Below, in pieces: positions 16,851-23,869 of a stretch of DNA of 35,140 bases. The translations under genes were made by a program, and so were the position numbers. The stretch is from Flavobacterium muglaense. Lineage in GTDB: Bacteria > Bacteroidota > Bacteroidia > Flavobacteriales > Flavobacteriaceae. Under the pieces are notes generated by a model. It did no database searches. It saw only the letters and a program-made list of their open reading frames with translations, and was not told where the DNA came from. The DNA is taken from positions 1-35,140 of the forward strand of contig NZ_JACRUK010000002.1 in the NCBI RefSeq assembly GCF_014305155.1, written 5' to 3'. Numbering within the stretch: the first letter of the stretch is position 1; every line of letters starts with the position of its first letter.

Positions 16851-17513
16851 ATGATTGATTTAAAGTATCTAGAATTTCTTGAAAACATTTTGACTGATAA
16901 CCGCAAAGAGAAATTCTTGAAAGTATTAGAAAACCGAACCAATCATTTTACAATAGCTGTCGAAGACATTTTTCAGATGCACAACACTAGTGCGGTGATG
17001 CGTAGTTGTGAGGTTTTTGGAATTCAAGAACTCAATGTTATTGAGCAACGTTACGGAAAAAGCATCGACAAAGAAATTGCTATGGGAGCCCAAAAATGGG
17101 TTGATATTAATACGTATGATAGCATTACTGATTGCGTAGATACGTTGAAAAATAAGGGTTACCAAATCATTGCAACGACTCCGCATGACAATGATTGCTT
17201 GATGGACGATTTTGATATTACGAAACCCAGTGCCTTATTTTTTGGTACAGAGCGAGATGGATTATCTGAAGAAATATTACAGCGTGCCGATGGATTTTTA
17301 AAAATCCCTATGGTAGGTTTTACAGAGAGTTTGAATATCTCCGTTTCGGCCGCTATCATTATTCAAAATCTAACTAATAGGCTTCGCAACTCATCTATTG
17401 ATTGGCATCTTTCGGAAGAAGAGATTTTGGTAAAACGTTTGGCTTGGGCCAAGAATTCCATAAAAGACATTAAACGAATTGAAGCCCGATATTTTGAAGA
17501 GAATCCAAGATAG
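16851..17513 (+). CDS. trmH: tRNA (guanosine-2'-O)-methyltransferase, TrmH/SpoU family
   Basis: A 220-residue SPOUT methyltransferase, probably making Gm18 in tRNA with S-adenosylmethionine. Motif 1 is HNTSAVMRSCEVFGI near residue 45, with the catalytic Arg. Motif 2 is LFFGTERDGLSEEI near 128, and motif 3 is IPMVGFTESLNISVSAAIII near 150, the knot that binds the cofactor. The C-terminal helix (EEEILVKRLAWAKNSIKDIKRIEARYF) resembles TrmH proteins rather than the RlmB branch, which carries an extra N-terminal L30-like domain that is missing here. Convergent with the next gene, 19 bp away. Confidence 0.9.
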   Translation: MIDLKYLEFLENILTDNRKEKFLKVLENRTNHFTIAVEDIFQMHNTSAVMRSCEVFGIQELNVIEQRYGKSIDKEIAMGAQKWVDINTYDSITDCVDTLKNKGYQIIATTPHDNDCLMDDFDITKPSALFFGTERDGLSEEILQRADGFLKIPMVGFTESLNISVSAAIIIQNLTNRLRNSSIDWHLSEEEILVKRLAWAKNSIKDIKRIEARYFEENPR

Positions 17514-17532
17514 AATCCGGGTAACCTGATTT

Positions 17533-18636
17533 TTATGGGGTTGGATTTTTGATTGGTGCGTCGTTGATAAAAACGCCAATTAGCTTATAACCCGTTTCGG
17601 TTTTTAAAAACTCGTATTGGTTTTGTTTCAGCTCACTTTGGATAGTGTGTGACACTATAATAGTCATGGTTGGGTTTTTATTTTCGGTGGATTCTCCACA
17701 ATTGTTGTAGTATTTATCAAATGCGTCATCATCATATAGCGCTCGATTGATGCCGCCATTGCTGATGAAATAGTTTGTTTTTGGGTTTAGTATTTCTAAT
17801 AATCCTTTTTTAATCAGTTCAAAATTGGCGGCTATAAAAGCTTCACGCTTTGTTTTTTCATAAAGTATTGGAGCATCCCAAGTGATGATATCAAAGGATG
17901 CGTTGATTAGTTTTTTGTTAGTAAGGTCAATCAATAAATCAGTTGTTAACCACTGTTTGAATTCTTCCTTAAAATTTATAAACGAGATATAGGCACCATC
18001 TTTGGTTAAAAAAGAAGTTCTAAGAGGATCTGTACTTGCTGTGGGTGCTTTTAGTAAAGAGAAGAAGTTAAGGTTGTCATCTAGTTTAAAATCCTCGACA
18101 ATTACATTGTTGTGGGTGTCTAATAGAAATTCTTGGCCGCCTGTCCATGCGTAATGTTCACGATCGTCTGTATATGTTTTTTCGGCTCCTGCGATTGCAG
18201 TGACAAGCCCATTGCTTACACGGCTTAATTCGTTGTATTGTGCCGGTATGGCAATAGCTCCGTTTTTATCGAATAGTCCTGCTTTGTCTGTTTTGTTGTC
18301 TCTAAAACGAATAAAACCCTCGTTTTCGCAATCAAAACTATGATCAAAAATATGCAAACTGTCTATGCCTACTGTTTTACCCTTTTTGGTAAGGTAATAA
18401 CTTTTCCATCTGCCTTGTGAGTCTTCTTCAGACACAGCCATGATATTTTCAAAGCGAATAGTAGGAGAGAATAAAGTGAATTTTGGTTTAATTTTAATGT
18501 TCCCTTTTTGGTCTTTATACCCTATCGCGGTGTTTTTTTTATTGTAAAACGCAGTCCAAATTGTATTGTCTTGCGCATGGGCGAGCATTGTCAAGGTTGT
18601 TATAAAAAAAGTCAAAAGGAATGTTTTGGTTTTCAT
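17533..18636 (-). CDS. Exported WG-repeat-like protein
   Basis: A 367-residue protein with a signal peptide (MKTKTFLLTFFITTLTMLAHAQ). The N-terminal two thirds contain degenerate WG-type repeats of the kind 'G-(Y/L)-D-K-G-x-I-x-I-P-x-(Y/F)': YKDQKGNIKIKPKFTLF near residue 40 and LFDKNGAIAIPAQYNEL near 125. Such repeats form beta-rich surface or periplasmic domains of unknown ligand. The C-terminal third (about 230-367) is a separate domain without recognised motifs. No operon partner. The 424-bp region upstream contains no gene and leads into the repeat array. Confidence 0.65.
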   Translation of the reverse strand: MKTKTFLLTFFITTLTMLAHAQDNTIWTAFYNKKNTAIGYKDQKGNIKIKPKFTLFSPTIRFENIMAVSEEDSQGRWKSYYLTKKGKTVGIDSLHIFDHSFDCENEGFIRFRDNKTDKAGLFDKNGAIAIPAQYNELSRVSNGLVTAIAGAEKTYTDDREHYAWTGGQEFLLDTHNNVIVEDFKLDDNLNFFSLLKAPTASTDPLRTSFLTKDGAYISFINFKEEFKQWLTTDLLIDLTNKKLINASFDIITWDAPILYEKTKREAFIAANFELIKKGLLEILNPKTNYFISNGGINRALYDDDAFDKYYNNCGESTENKNPTMTIIVSHTIQSELKQNQYEFLKTETGYKLIGVFINDAPIKNPTP

Positions 18637-18739
18637 GTCGTGAGCTAATTAAATAGGCTCAAATATAACGAAAATTGTATGGAAAGTTATTGGAAGCAAT
18701 TGGTTTGTAATAGCGTTTTAAGCTTGATTTATTAACATA

Positions 18740-18765
18740 GCTGTGTTGTTCGGAGGTGCGAAGCA
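18740..18765. repeat. Degenerate remnant of the cassette-flanking repeat
   Basis: CTGTGTTGTTCGGAGGTGCG followed by AAGC resembles a compressed copy of the array repeats (GCTGTTGTGCGTTCGG at one end and GAGGTTGCGAACTTCG at the other) with the middle missing. It lies in the gap 18,637-18,920, where I see no gene. It may mark the decayed outer edge of the array. Confidence 0.35.
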
Positions 18766-18920
18766 AGGAGAGGTAGAATATCCCTTTTATTTGTAGATAT
18801 ATTGTAGATGGATAGATTTGTTTACGCTATGCGTTTGTTGTTAGGATTGTCATTTTTAGCTATTTTTAATACAAATATTAAAAATAAAGAAGTAGGAGGT
18901 TTTTAGACAGTTTGACATTT

Positions 18921-19048
18921 TGCCATTTGGCGAGGTTGCGAAATTCGTAACCGATTATTTACTGTTAAAGATAAAATTGCTTGCAAAACGTAAACGTGAT
19001 TTTATCACATAATTTGCCATTTCTTGTAACTGTTGTTAGCGGTTCGGC
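18921..19048. repeat. Array repeat unit A
   Basis: Positions 18927-19016 match unit B (19593-19682) at 84 of 90 bases by eye, from TTGGCGAGGTTGCGAA through ACTGTTAAAGATAAAATT and ACGTAAACGTGATTTTA to CACATAATTTG. The gene-proximal end is TGTTGTTAGCGGTTCGGC (19033-19049). A short direct repeat, TTTGCCATTT, brackets the unit (18919-18928 and 19013-19022). It contains the small hairpin GTGAT-ttt-ATCAC. Confidence 0.7.
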
Positions 19049-19060
19049 TTTTTTAGGGTA

Positions 19061-19525
19061 TTAATTTTTAATTTCAATATCAAGTTGTCGTCCCTCATTC
19101 AATGCTTTTTTGTCCAACGACATACCAATTGCAAGTCCAATAGCCATTCCAATTGGAAGCCCAAGTCCTAGAAGTCCTATATTTCCAATACTGAGACCAA
19201 AAGCAACTCCAATTGGCAAGCCAATTCCACTCATTCCAAATAGCATCCACATTGTTCGATAATAATTTTTGGGTACTATTTTCTGTTCTTTTTCAACTTG
19301 TTTTAAAATTGCTGTTTGTTTTTGTTTCACAAGTTTAGTCAATTGAGTTCCACTTAGAGTTGACGAATTTAGATTGTCAATACTTTCATTTATAGACCTT
19401 TCAATATTTTTGTTTAATTCTTTTTTTCTTAATTCGTTCAAAAGTTCGCTAAATTGAGTATAAATTCTATTTAATTTATTGTCAGTTGAAATGTCTTGTC
19501 TGATATTTAATTCCTTACTATTCAT
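19061..19525 (-). CDS. Glycine-rich small membrane protein in the repeat array
   Basis: A 154-residue protein. Residues 1-85 are charged and helical (FSELLNELRKKELNKNIER..., LVKQKQTAILKQVEKEQK), probably coiled coil. Residues about 90-140 form two closely spaced membrane segments full of GxxxG-type spacing (GIGLPIGVAFGLSIGN, GLGLPIGMAIGLAIGMS), like a glycine zipper. The function is not recognised; membrane oligomerisation is plausible. The gene is alone between repeat units A and B and is bracketed by a perfect 9-bp inverted repeat, GTTAGCGGT (19035-19043) and ACCGCTAAC (19573-19581). No promoter was seen in front of it. Confidence 0.65.
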   Translation of the reverse strand: MNSKELNIRQDISTDNKLNRIYTQFSELLNELRKKELNKNIERSINESIDNLNSSTLSGTQLTKLVKQKQTAILKQVEKEQKIVPKNYYRTMWMLFGMSGIGLPIGVAFGLSIGNIGLLGLGLPIGMAIGLAIGMSLDKKALNEGRQLDIEIKN

Positions 19526-19568
19526 ATTTAGTTTATTCAGTTCTTTTTTTAGATAGTTTTTGTTATAA

Positions 19569-19712
19569 GCTGACCGCTAACGGTTCCGCCGCTTGGCGAG
19601 GTTGCGAACTTCGTAGCCGATTATTTACTGTTAAAGATAAAATTTCTTGCGATACGTAAACGTGATTTTACCACATAATTTGAAATCTTGCAAACGGCTG
19701 TTGTGCGTTCGG
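19569..19712. repeat. Array repeat unit B
   Basis: It runs from CTGACCGCTAACGGTTCCGC through the 90-bp block shared with unit A to GCTGTTGTGCGTTCGG (ending 19712). Its terminal GTTGTGCGTTCGG (19700-19712) is identical to the end of unit D (21206-21218). It separates two unrelated minus-strand genes. Confidence 0.7.
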
Positions 19713-19713
19713 T

Positions 19714-20319
19714 TTATTGTATAAAGTGTTCTTTGATTCCAATTTGTTCCCATCTTTCTTTATCACTTTTGTGAAACATAATTGTAAATGTTGCGAAATA
19801 TTCATCCCAATCTTCGTCAAGAAATATTGATTTTTGTTTGGCTACAATATATAAAAAAGCAAATTTTTCATTTGTTGAGTATAGTGGTTCAGAAACCAAA
19901 AAGTAAAAACCTTTTTCATCGAATTTTTTGATTGTATTGTAATTACGGCCTTGAAGTTGATTTTTTTTTGAGGAAATCAAGTTTGCTTTTTCGCTTAGTT
20001 TCTTCTTCTCATTATCTTCAATTAAAAGATCAAGAGTTTTGTCTGCAAATAAGTATAAAGAATGATAATAATGGTGTTCTTCGTTATTAATTTCTTCAAC
20101 CACTTTCGGATCTTTTAAATCTACATTTTCAAGGTAGAATGTTTTTGGTTGCCAAACTATTGTAGAATCAATTATCAGAAACTGTTTTGGAGTTTTATCA
20201 CCCATTATTTTCAATAATTCAAAATTGTCTTTTTTTGAGAAAGCTAAATCATAGAGTTCTTTAGTTTGAGAATTCCCTGAAAATGGTAGTAAGAATAATA
20301 AATAGATTAAGTTTTTCAT
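19714..20319 (-). CDS. Exported protein of unknown function in the repeat array
   Basis: A 201-residue protein with a signal peptide (MKNLIYLLFLLPFSGNSQ), presumably periplasmic. The mature part mixes charged helices (about 85-115) and strands. The C-terminal third (GFYFLVSEPLYSTNEKFAFLYIVAKQ, then EYFATFTIMFHKSDKERWEQIGIKEHFI) looks like a small beta-rich domain seen in Bacteroidetes exported proteins. I cannot name the family. The frame stays open upstream to 20448, but that stretch is repeat unit C, so the ATG at 20319 in front of the signal peptide is chosen. Alone between units B and C. Confidence 0.65.
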   Translation of the reverse strand: MKNLIYLLFLLPFSGNSQTKELYDLAFSKKDNFELLKIMGDKTPKQFLIIDSTIVWQPKTFYLENVDLKDPKVVEEINNEEHHYYHSLYLFADKTLDLLIEDNEKKKLSEKANLISSKKNQLQGRNYNTIKKFDEKGFYFLVSEPLYSTNEKFAFLYIVAKQKSIFLDEDWDEYFATFTIMFHKSDKERWEQIGIKEHFIQ

Positions 20320-20350
20320 ATTTAGTGGTTTTTTACACAATTTTTCCAAA

Positions 20351-20480
20351 GTAATGCACATGGTTTTCGCTCCGCTTGGCGAGGTTGCGAACTTCGAAGA
20401 CGAGTATTCTCGGCTTAACGAAAACTTGATTCGAAACGATAATTCCACTAAGTTCCAGCTAGCTTAAAGCGGTTGGCAGT
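20351..20480. repeat. Array repeat unit C
   Basis: It shares the opening CTTGGCGAGGTTGCGAACTT with units A and B, then switches to a different middle. Positions 20411-20460 match unit D (21142-21191) at 46 of 50 bases (CGGCTTAACGAAAACTTGAT ... TTCCAGCT). It has internal dyads CGAG-tatt-CTCG and a terminal pair CCGCTT/AAGCGG when read on the minus strand. It ends GCGGTTGGCAG next to the TPR gene stop. Confidence 0.65.
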
Positions 20481-20485
20481 ATTAA

Positions 20486-21061
20486 TTATTGAATCGCATC
20501 GTTAAATTTCGGTCTTTTTTCCTTTTTTAAAATTACATTTTCAATTTTCTGTTTAATATTTCTATTTATTTTATCTTGTGGATGTAACAAAATCGCTTTT
20601 TCAATAATATCTTTTGCTTCTACATCAAATTCTGCAACAAGTAAATTCATTGCGTGATTTCCAAGTAAAGCAACGTTTTCAGGGTTTATATTAATTGATA
20701 ATTTTGAATATTCTATTGCTTTGGCTATTTGATTTAAATGCATGCAAACCAATGAAGCTTCCTGTGGAAGTACATGATTTTGAGTTTCGTATTTCATTGA
20801 GAGTTCAATAAAATTTAAAGATTTTTCGTAATCTCTAAACCTCTGATAAATTTTACCGATAAAAAATAAAGTTTGCCAACTTTCAGGATATATTTCTAAA
20901 GCTTTTTCAAAATTATAGATTGCTTTTTTAGCTCTCATTTTTTCAAAAAAACCAAGATTTTTTGGTCTATAACCATCAATCAAAATTATTCCTTTTTGTA
21001 AAGTACAAGCTTTGTTATAATAACTATTAAATTCTGAAATTTGGTTTTCTGTTAAGTTCAT
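20486..21061 (-). CDS. TPR-repeat protein in the repeat array
   Basis: A 191-residue soluble protein of tetratricopeptide-like helical pairs. AIYNFEKALEIYPESWQTLFFIGKIYQRFRDYEKSLNFIE, then AIEYSKLSININPENVALLGNHA and IIEKAILLHPQDKINRNI, show the A-x-x-x-(F/Y)-x-x-A-(L/I)-x-x-x-P spacing of three or four TPRs. TPRs bind protein partners; none is evident here. The frame could start at TTG 21094, but the ATG at 21061 (MNLTENQISEFN) is preferred. It sits singly between repeat units C and D on the same strand as its unrelated neighbours. Confidence 0.75.
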   Translation of the reverse strand: MNLTENQISEFNSYYNKACTLQKGIILIDGYRPKNLGFFEKMRAKKAIYNFEKALEIYPESWQTLFFIGKIYQRFRDYEKSLNFIELSMKYETQNHVLPQEASLVCMHLNQIAKAIEYSKLSININPENVALLGNHAMNLLVAEFDVEAKDIIEKAILLHPQDKINRNIKQKIENVILKKEKRPKFNDAIQ

Positions 21062-21088
21062 AAATTCTCCTATTTTTTGTATTACTTC

Positions 21089-21218
21089 TACCAACTTTTT
21101 GCCACTTTGAGATGGTTGGAAGTTCGTAACGGCTCAATTTTCGGCTTAACGAAAACTTGATGCGGAACGATAATTCTACTAAATTCCAGCTATATCAAAA
21201 CAGCTGTTGTGCGTTCGG
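21089..21218. repeat. Array repeat unit D
   Basis: The core 21142-21191 is shared with unit C (46 of 50). The end GCTGTTGTGCGTTCGG (to 21218) is shared with unit B. The opposite end (GATGGTTGGAAGTTCGTAAC) is a diverged version of the GAGGTTGCGAACTTCG end of units A-C. The unit therefore combines pieces of both sub-families. The bases 21219-21322 up to the next stop codon carry no gene. Confidence 0.6.
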
Positions 21219-21322
21219 TTTTATTTTTTTAGTTTTGATTTTCCATCGTTATGAACAGAAAAGTATTTGCTCATACTTTCGCAATAGTTCGGTTTTAGAA
21301 TCTTTACAGTAAATTAGTATCT

Positions 21323-22102
21323 CTATTGTAAATTATACCATTCATTTTTATCTCCTTCATCATAAATACTTTTTACAATATTATCATCAATTTTATATTT
21401 CTTAGAAATTTCCTTTTCATATTTTTTGGTCAATTCATCTAATTTATTAGCATATTTATCAGTATCAAAATTAGCAGTGTAAGGATATTTTTTATCTAGT
21501 ATTTCTCTTGCCCTAGTTTCTGTATTAGATAATTCTTGATATATTTTCTTTCTCAAATCAAAACTAAGTCCTCCAATAACGGTTGTTTTACTTCTACTCA
21601 AATACTCTTCAAGGTTATCCGGGATTGTAGTAACTAATTTATATGAATCCCTATTGTTATTTACAGCAATATCTGTAGTGACCTCGCCATCTACAGGTGC
21701 CCATGTAGCCATAGCCACATCATACGAACCATTCATTAATTTCTTATCACTATAAAGCCAAATAGTTATATCATCAATATCATTATCCTCTGAAATAATA
21801 TCCTTAGTTAATTTAGTAAAAAGTGGCTCAATTTGTTCTCTTCTAATTTTGTCAGAAACTAAAAATTTATATGAAAATCTCTTATTAATTGGAGCTTTAA
21901 CATCATTCAATGATGTCCTATGACTAATATCTTCTTTTTTAATTAAAGTATATTCAGGTAATTCTACTACGACTTCTATTGTTTGAGGTACGTATTCTTC
22001 TTTTGGAATATTTTGTAGTACATCATCTTCTAATGGTTTATCTTCATCTTTTTTACAAGATAAAAAAGAAATTAAAATGCTTAAAAAGATTATTTTTTTC
22101 AT
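21323..22102 (-). CDS. Putative lipoprotein in the repeat array
   Basis: A 259-residue protein starting with MKKIIFLSILISFLSC, a signal peptide with a lipobox-like FLSC and Cys16, followed by KKDEDK, so probably membrane-anchored. The rest is charged and mostly alpha/beta (KRFSYKFLVSDKIRREQIEPLF, DIDDITIWLYSDKKLMNG, ATWAPVDGEVTTDI), and the C-terminal 80 residues are helical. Family not recognised. The frame is open to 22153, but that extension lies in the intergenic repeat and the signal peptide fixes the ATG at 22102. Single gene between unit D and the short unit E. Confidence 0.65.
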   Translation of the reverse strand: MKKIIFLSILISFLSCKKDEDKPLEDDVLQNIPKEEYVPQTIEVVVELPEYTLIKKEDISHRTSLNDVKAPINKRFSYKFLVSDKIRREQIEPLFTKLTKDIISEDNDIDDITIWLYSDKKLMNGSYDVAMATWAPVDGEVTTDIAVNNNRDSYKLVTTIPDNLEEYLSRSKTTVIGGLSFDLRKKIYQELSNTETRAREILDKKYPYTANFDTDKYANKLDELTKKYEKEISKKYKIDDNIVKSIYDEGDKNEWYNLQ

Positions 22103-22140
22103 AGTAGATGGTTTTGATTTAATATCCGTTTTCGTTCTTC

Positions 22141-22173
22141 TAAACTGTTGCACAACGTGTGTTTTCGTTCGGT
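22141..22173. repeat. Short array repeat unit E
   Basis: CTGTTGCACAACGTG (22144-22158) and TTTTCGTTCGG (22163-22173) keep only the two ends of the longer units: GTTG..CAAC and GTTCGG. The 90-100 bp middle is absent. It separates the lipoprotein gene from the HEPN-like gene. Confidence 0.45.
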
Positions 22174-22174
22174 T

Positions 22175-22804
22175 TTATTCTTTTGATAGCCAGTCATCAA
22201 CAATTATTTTTGAATTTTTCGTTGCAATTTCTTGAGTGATTTTCCCCGATTTAATTATGGTTATTTTTTCATGAGTATTAAAAACAAATGTTAATAGAGC
22301 AAGCCAAACACCAAATTTAGGATTTGCATATATGTTTTTCTCTATCTCCTTTTTAGTTTCTTTACTCATGCTTTCCCATAAATGGACTTTTCTCCATCTT
22401 TCTCTTTTGTTTTTATCTGAAAATCTGTTTATATAATTTTCAAATGTGAAATTTATATTTTCATACTTATGAACTATTTCATTTCTTATTTCGGTAAGGT
22501 TTTTTATAAAACTTCTTTCTTCAGTTGACAATAATTCATAAATTTTAACTATTTCCATTTTACTTACAGTATCATTATGCAGAGGCATTCTTTCGATTGT
22601 TTTTTTTAGTTCAATTTGATTAATTCTATTGATTATTAATTCAGTAATTAATGATTCAATTAAAGAGTGTGATTTTATGACAAATGACCAATCATCGTCT
22701 TGGAGAAGATTAAATAGAAATTTAGATTTTTCAAGTAGTTCATTTTTGATGTTTTCGTTACCATTATTTAACACACTATGAATTTGATCTTTTGTTAGAA
22801 ACAT
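22175..22804 (-). CDS. HEPN-like protein with an Rx4H motif
   Basis: A 209-residue, all-helical, soluble protein. An N-terminal helix SFVIKSHSLIESLITELIINRI is followed by a helix carrying TEIRNEIVHKYENI, i.e. Arg107-x4-His112. This order matches HEPN-type domains, many of which are metal-independent RNases in toxin-antitoxin and phage-defence systems (Rx4-6H is their catalytic signature); other HEPN proteins are non-catalytic adaptors. The C-terminal 90 residues have no recognised motif. No nucleotidyltransferase antitoxin is adjacent. Alone between short repeats E and F. The fold is inferred from the helical pattern. Confidence 0.5.
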   Translation of the reverse strand: MFLTKDQIHSVLNNGNENIKNELLEKSKFLFNLLQDDDWSFVIKSHSLIESLITELIINRINQIELKKTIERMPLHNDTVSKMEIVKIYELLSTEERSFIKNLTEIRNEIVHKYENINFTFENYINRFSDKNKRERWRKVHLWESMSKETKKEIEKNIYANPKFGVWLALLTFVFNTHEKITIIKSGKITQEIATKNSKIIVDDWLSKE

Positions 22805-22867
22805 AATAATTAACGATTAATTGATTTTGATTTATTTATAAAGCAATAGTTTTTTGTTTTAGAAGCG

Positions 22868-22912
22868 CCAAACTGACGCACAACTACCTTATAACAGCGT
22901 CTTCTGTTTGCT
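22868..22912. repeat. Array boundary repeat F
   Basis: ACGCACAAC (22876-22884) is the exact inverse of GTTGTGCGT at the ends of units B and D. It is embedded in an inverted repeat GACGC (22875-22879)/GCGTC (22897-22901). It is the last recognisable unit of the array; the sequence from here to 22,982 shows nothing further. Confidence 0.5.
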
Positions 22913-22982
22913 GTTTTTTACTAAAGTAGGTTAAAGTCATGCATTAGTATACTTTTTAAAGTAGTGATGCAAGTTGGTTATT

Positions 22983-23483
22983 TTACTTATTTAGTTTGTA
23001 TGTTTTTTCAAGGAATATTATTTTTTCTGCTTCAGGCCAGTTGTTGGTGTAAACAAGTAGGTTTAGGAAGCTATTTTTGGTTGAAGCAAATAGAAATACA
23101 TTGTCGGCTTTGTTGTCGTTGTATTTCCAAATAATGTATTCTAGCGCTTTGTTTTCTTTGAGTTTTGCTGTTTTAAAATTATTCTCTTTGTAATAATCAG
23201 AGTCCCAAGTGTAAAATGAGGTAAGGTTGTCATCATTAGATTTGGTGCTATCGAAAAAGGGATATGATTTTTTAGCGTTTTGAGCAACGGCGATGATTAC
23301 TCCTTCTTTGTTTTTTAAATAGGTTTGCCCTGAGTCTTCAGCTGTATTGAGTTGTTCCCATTGTCCTTCAATTTTTATGATGCCTGTTTTTGTTTTAACG
23401 CTGGTTTGGTTTGTCGCATCTTGACAAAACATGAATGTAGGCAGGAGTACCGTTAGTAGGAAGGTGCTGATTAATTTTTTCAT
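22983..23483 (-). CDS. Exported protein of unknown function
   Basis: A 166-residue protein with a signal peptide (MKKLISTFLLTVLLPTFMFCQ). The mature domain, about 140 residues, is rich in strands and aromatics (IIKIEGQWEQLNTAEDSGQTYLKN, SFYTWDSDYYKENNF, ALEYIIWKYND, NSFLNLLVYTNNW). It reads like a small single-domain periplasmic or surface protein common in Flavobacteriaceae. I do not recognise the family. It lies just outside the repeat array, without array repeats on its downstream side in the gene sense, so it is probably resident rather than a cassette. Confidence 0.65.
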   Translation of the reverse strand: MKKLISTFLLTVLLPTFMFCQDATNQTSVKTKTGIIKIEGQWEQLNTAEDSGQTYLKNKEGVIIAVAQNAKKSYPFFDSTKSNDDNLTSFYTWDSDYYKENNFKTAKLKENKALEYIIWKYNDNKADNVFLFASTKNSFLNLLVYTNNWPEAEKIIFLEKTYKLNK

Positions 23484-23720
23484 GATAATGAATCTGTTTT
23501 TGGATGGTTTGCTGTTTCTTGTTTTAAAATAGGCCTTTTTATTATTTCAGTAATTGTCTAAAATGCTTCATCAAATATAATGAATTTCTGTCATTAATTA
23601 GTCGGTTGTAAGCTTCTTAGGACTGTGGTTTAGTTTGTTGTTTTTCTAGTCGTGTACGGCTCAGAAATTCGCTCTTTCGTAGGCTAATGTGCAAGCGCTT
23701 TTACGTTTTTTATCACCACA

Positions 23721-23805
23721 AAATCCTAGCCCCGATAGCAGTGAAAATCCTTGTGGGGCTTTCTTTAAGCCCCACAAGATTGTAACGAATAGCGGGAATA
23801 GCTCC
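23721..23805 (+). ncRNA. Free-standing Flavo-1-like structured RNA element
   Basis: Basal helix TAGC-CCCG paired with CGGG-AATA-GCTC, inner strands ATAGCAGTGAAAATC and ATTGTAACGAATAG, and a perfect 12-bp apical hairpin CTTGTGGGGCTT (23750-23761) with AAGCCCCACAAG (23767-23778). The fold matches the antiporter leader at 10,065-10,205 with compensatory pair changes. It lies in the 386-bp gap between an exported-protein gene and secA, both on the minus strand, so on the plus strand it precedes no gene and may be a small trans-acting RNA. A TACGTTTT at 23702 is a weak -7 box. The family name is from memory. No gene is evident in the rest of the gap. Confidence 0.55.
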
Positions 23806-23869
23806 AAAAAAAAATCCCCAACTACTTTCGTAATTGAGGAATTTAATAGGGGTATGAAAAGGGGTTGTA

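Noticed and set aside
20320..20448. N-terminal extension of the exported protein gene upstream of 20319
   Set aside because: The extension is repeat unit C translated, and it would bury the signal peptide inside the protein.
18637..22982. Insertion sequence or prophage explaining the accessory genes
   Set aside because: No transposase, recombinase, phage structural gene or tRNA target was seen; each gene is single and repeats separate them.
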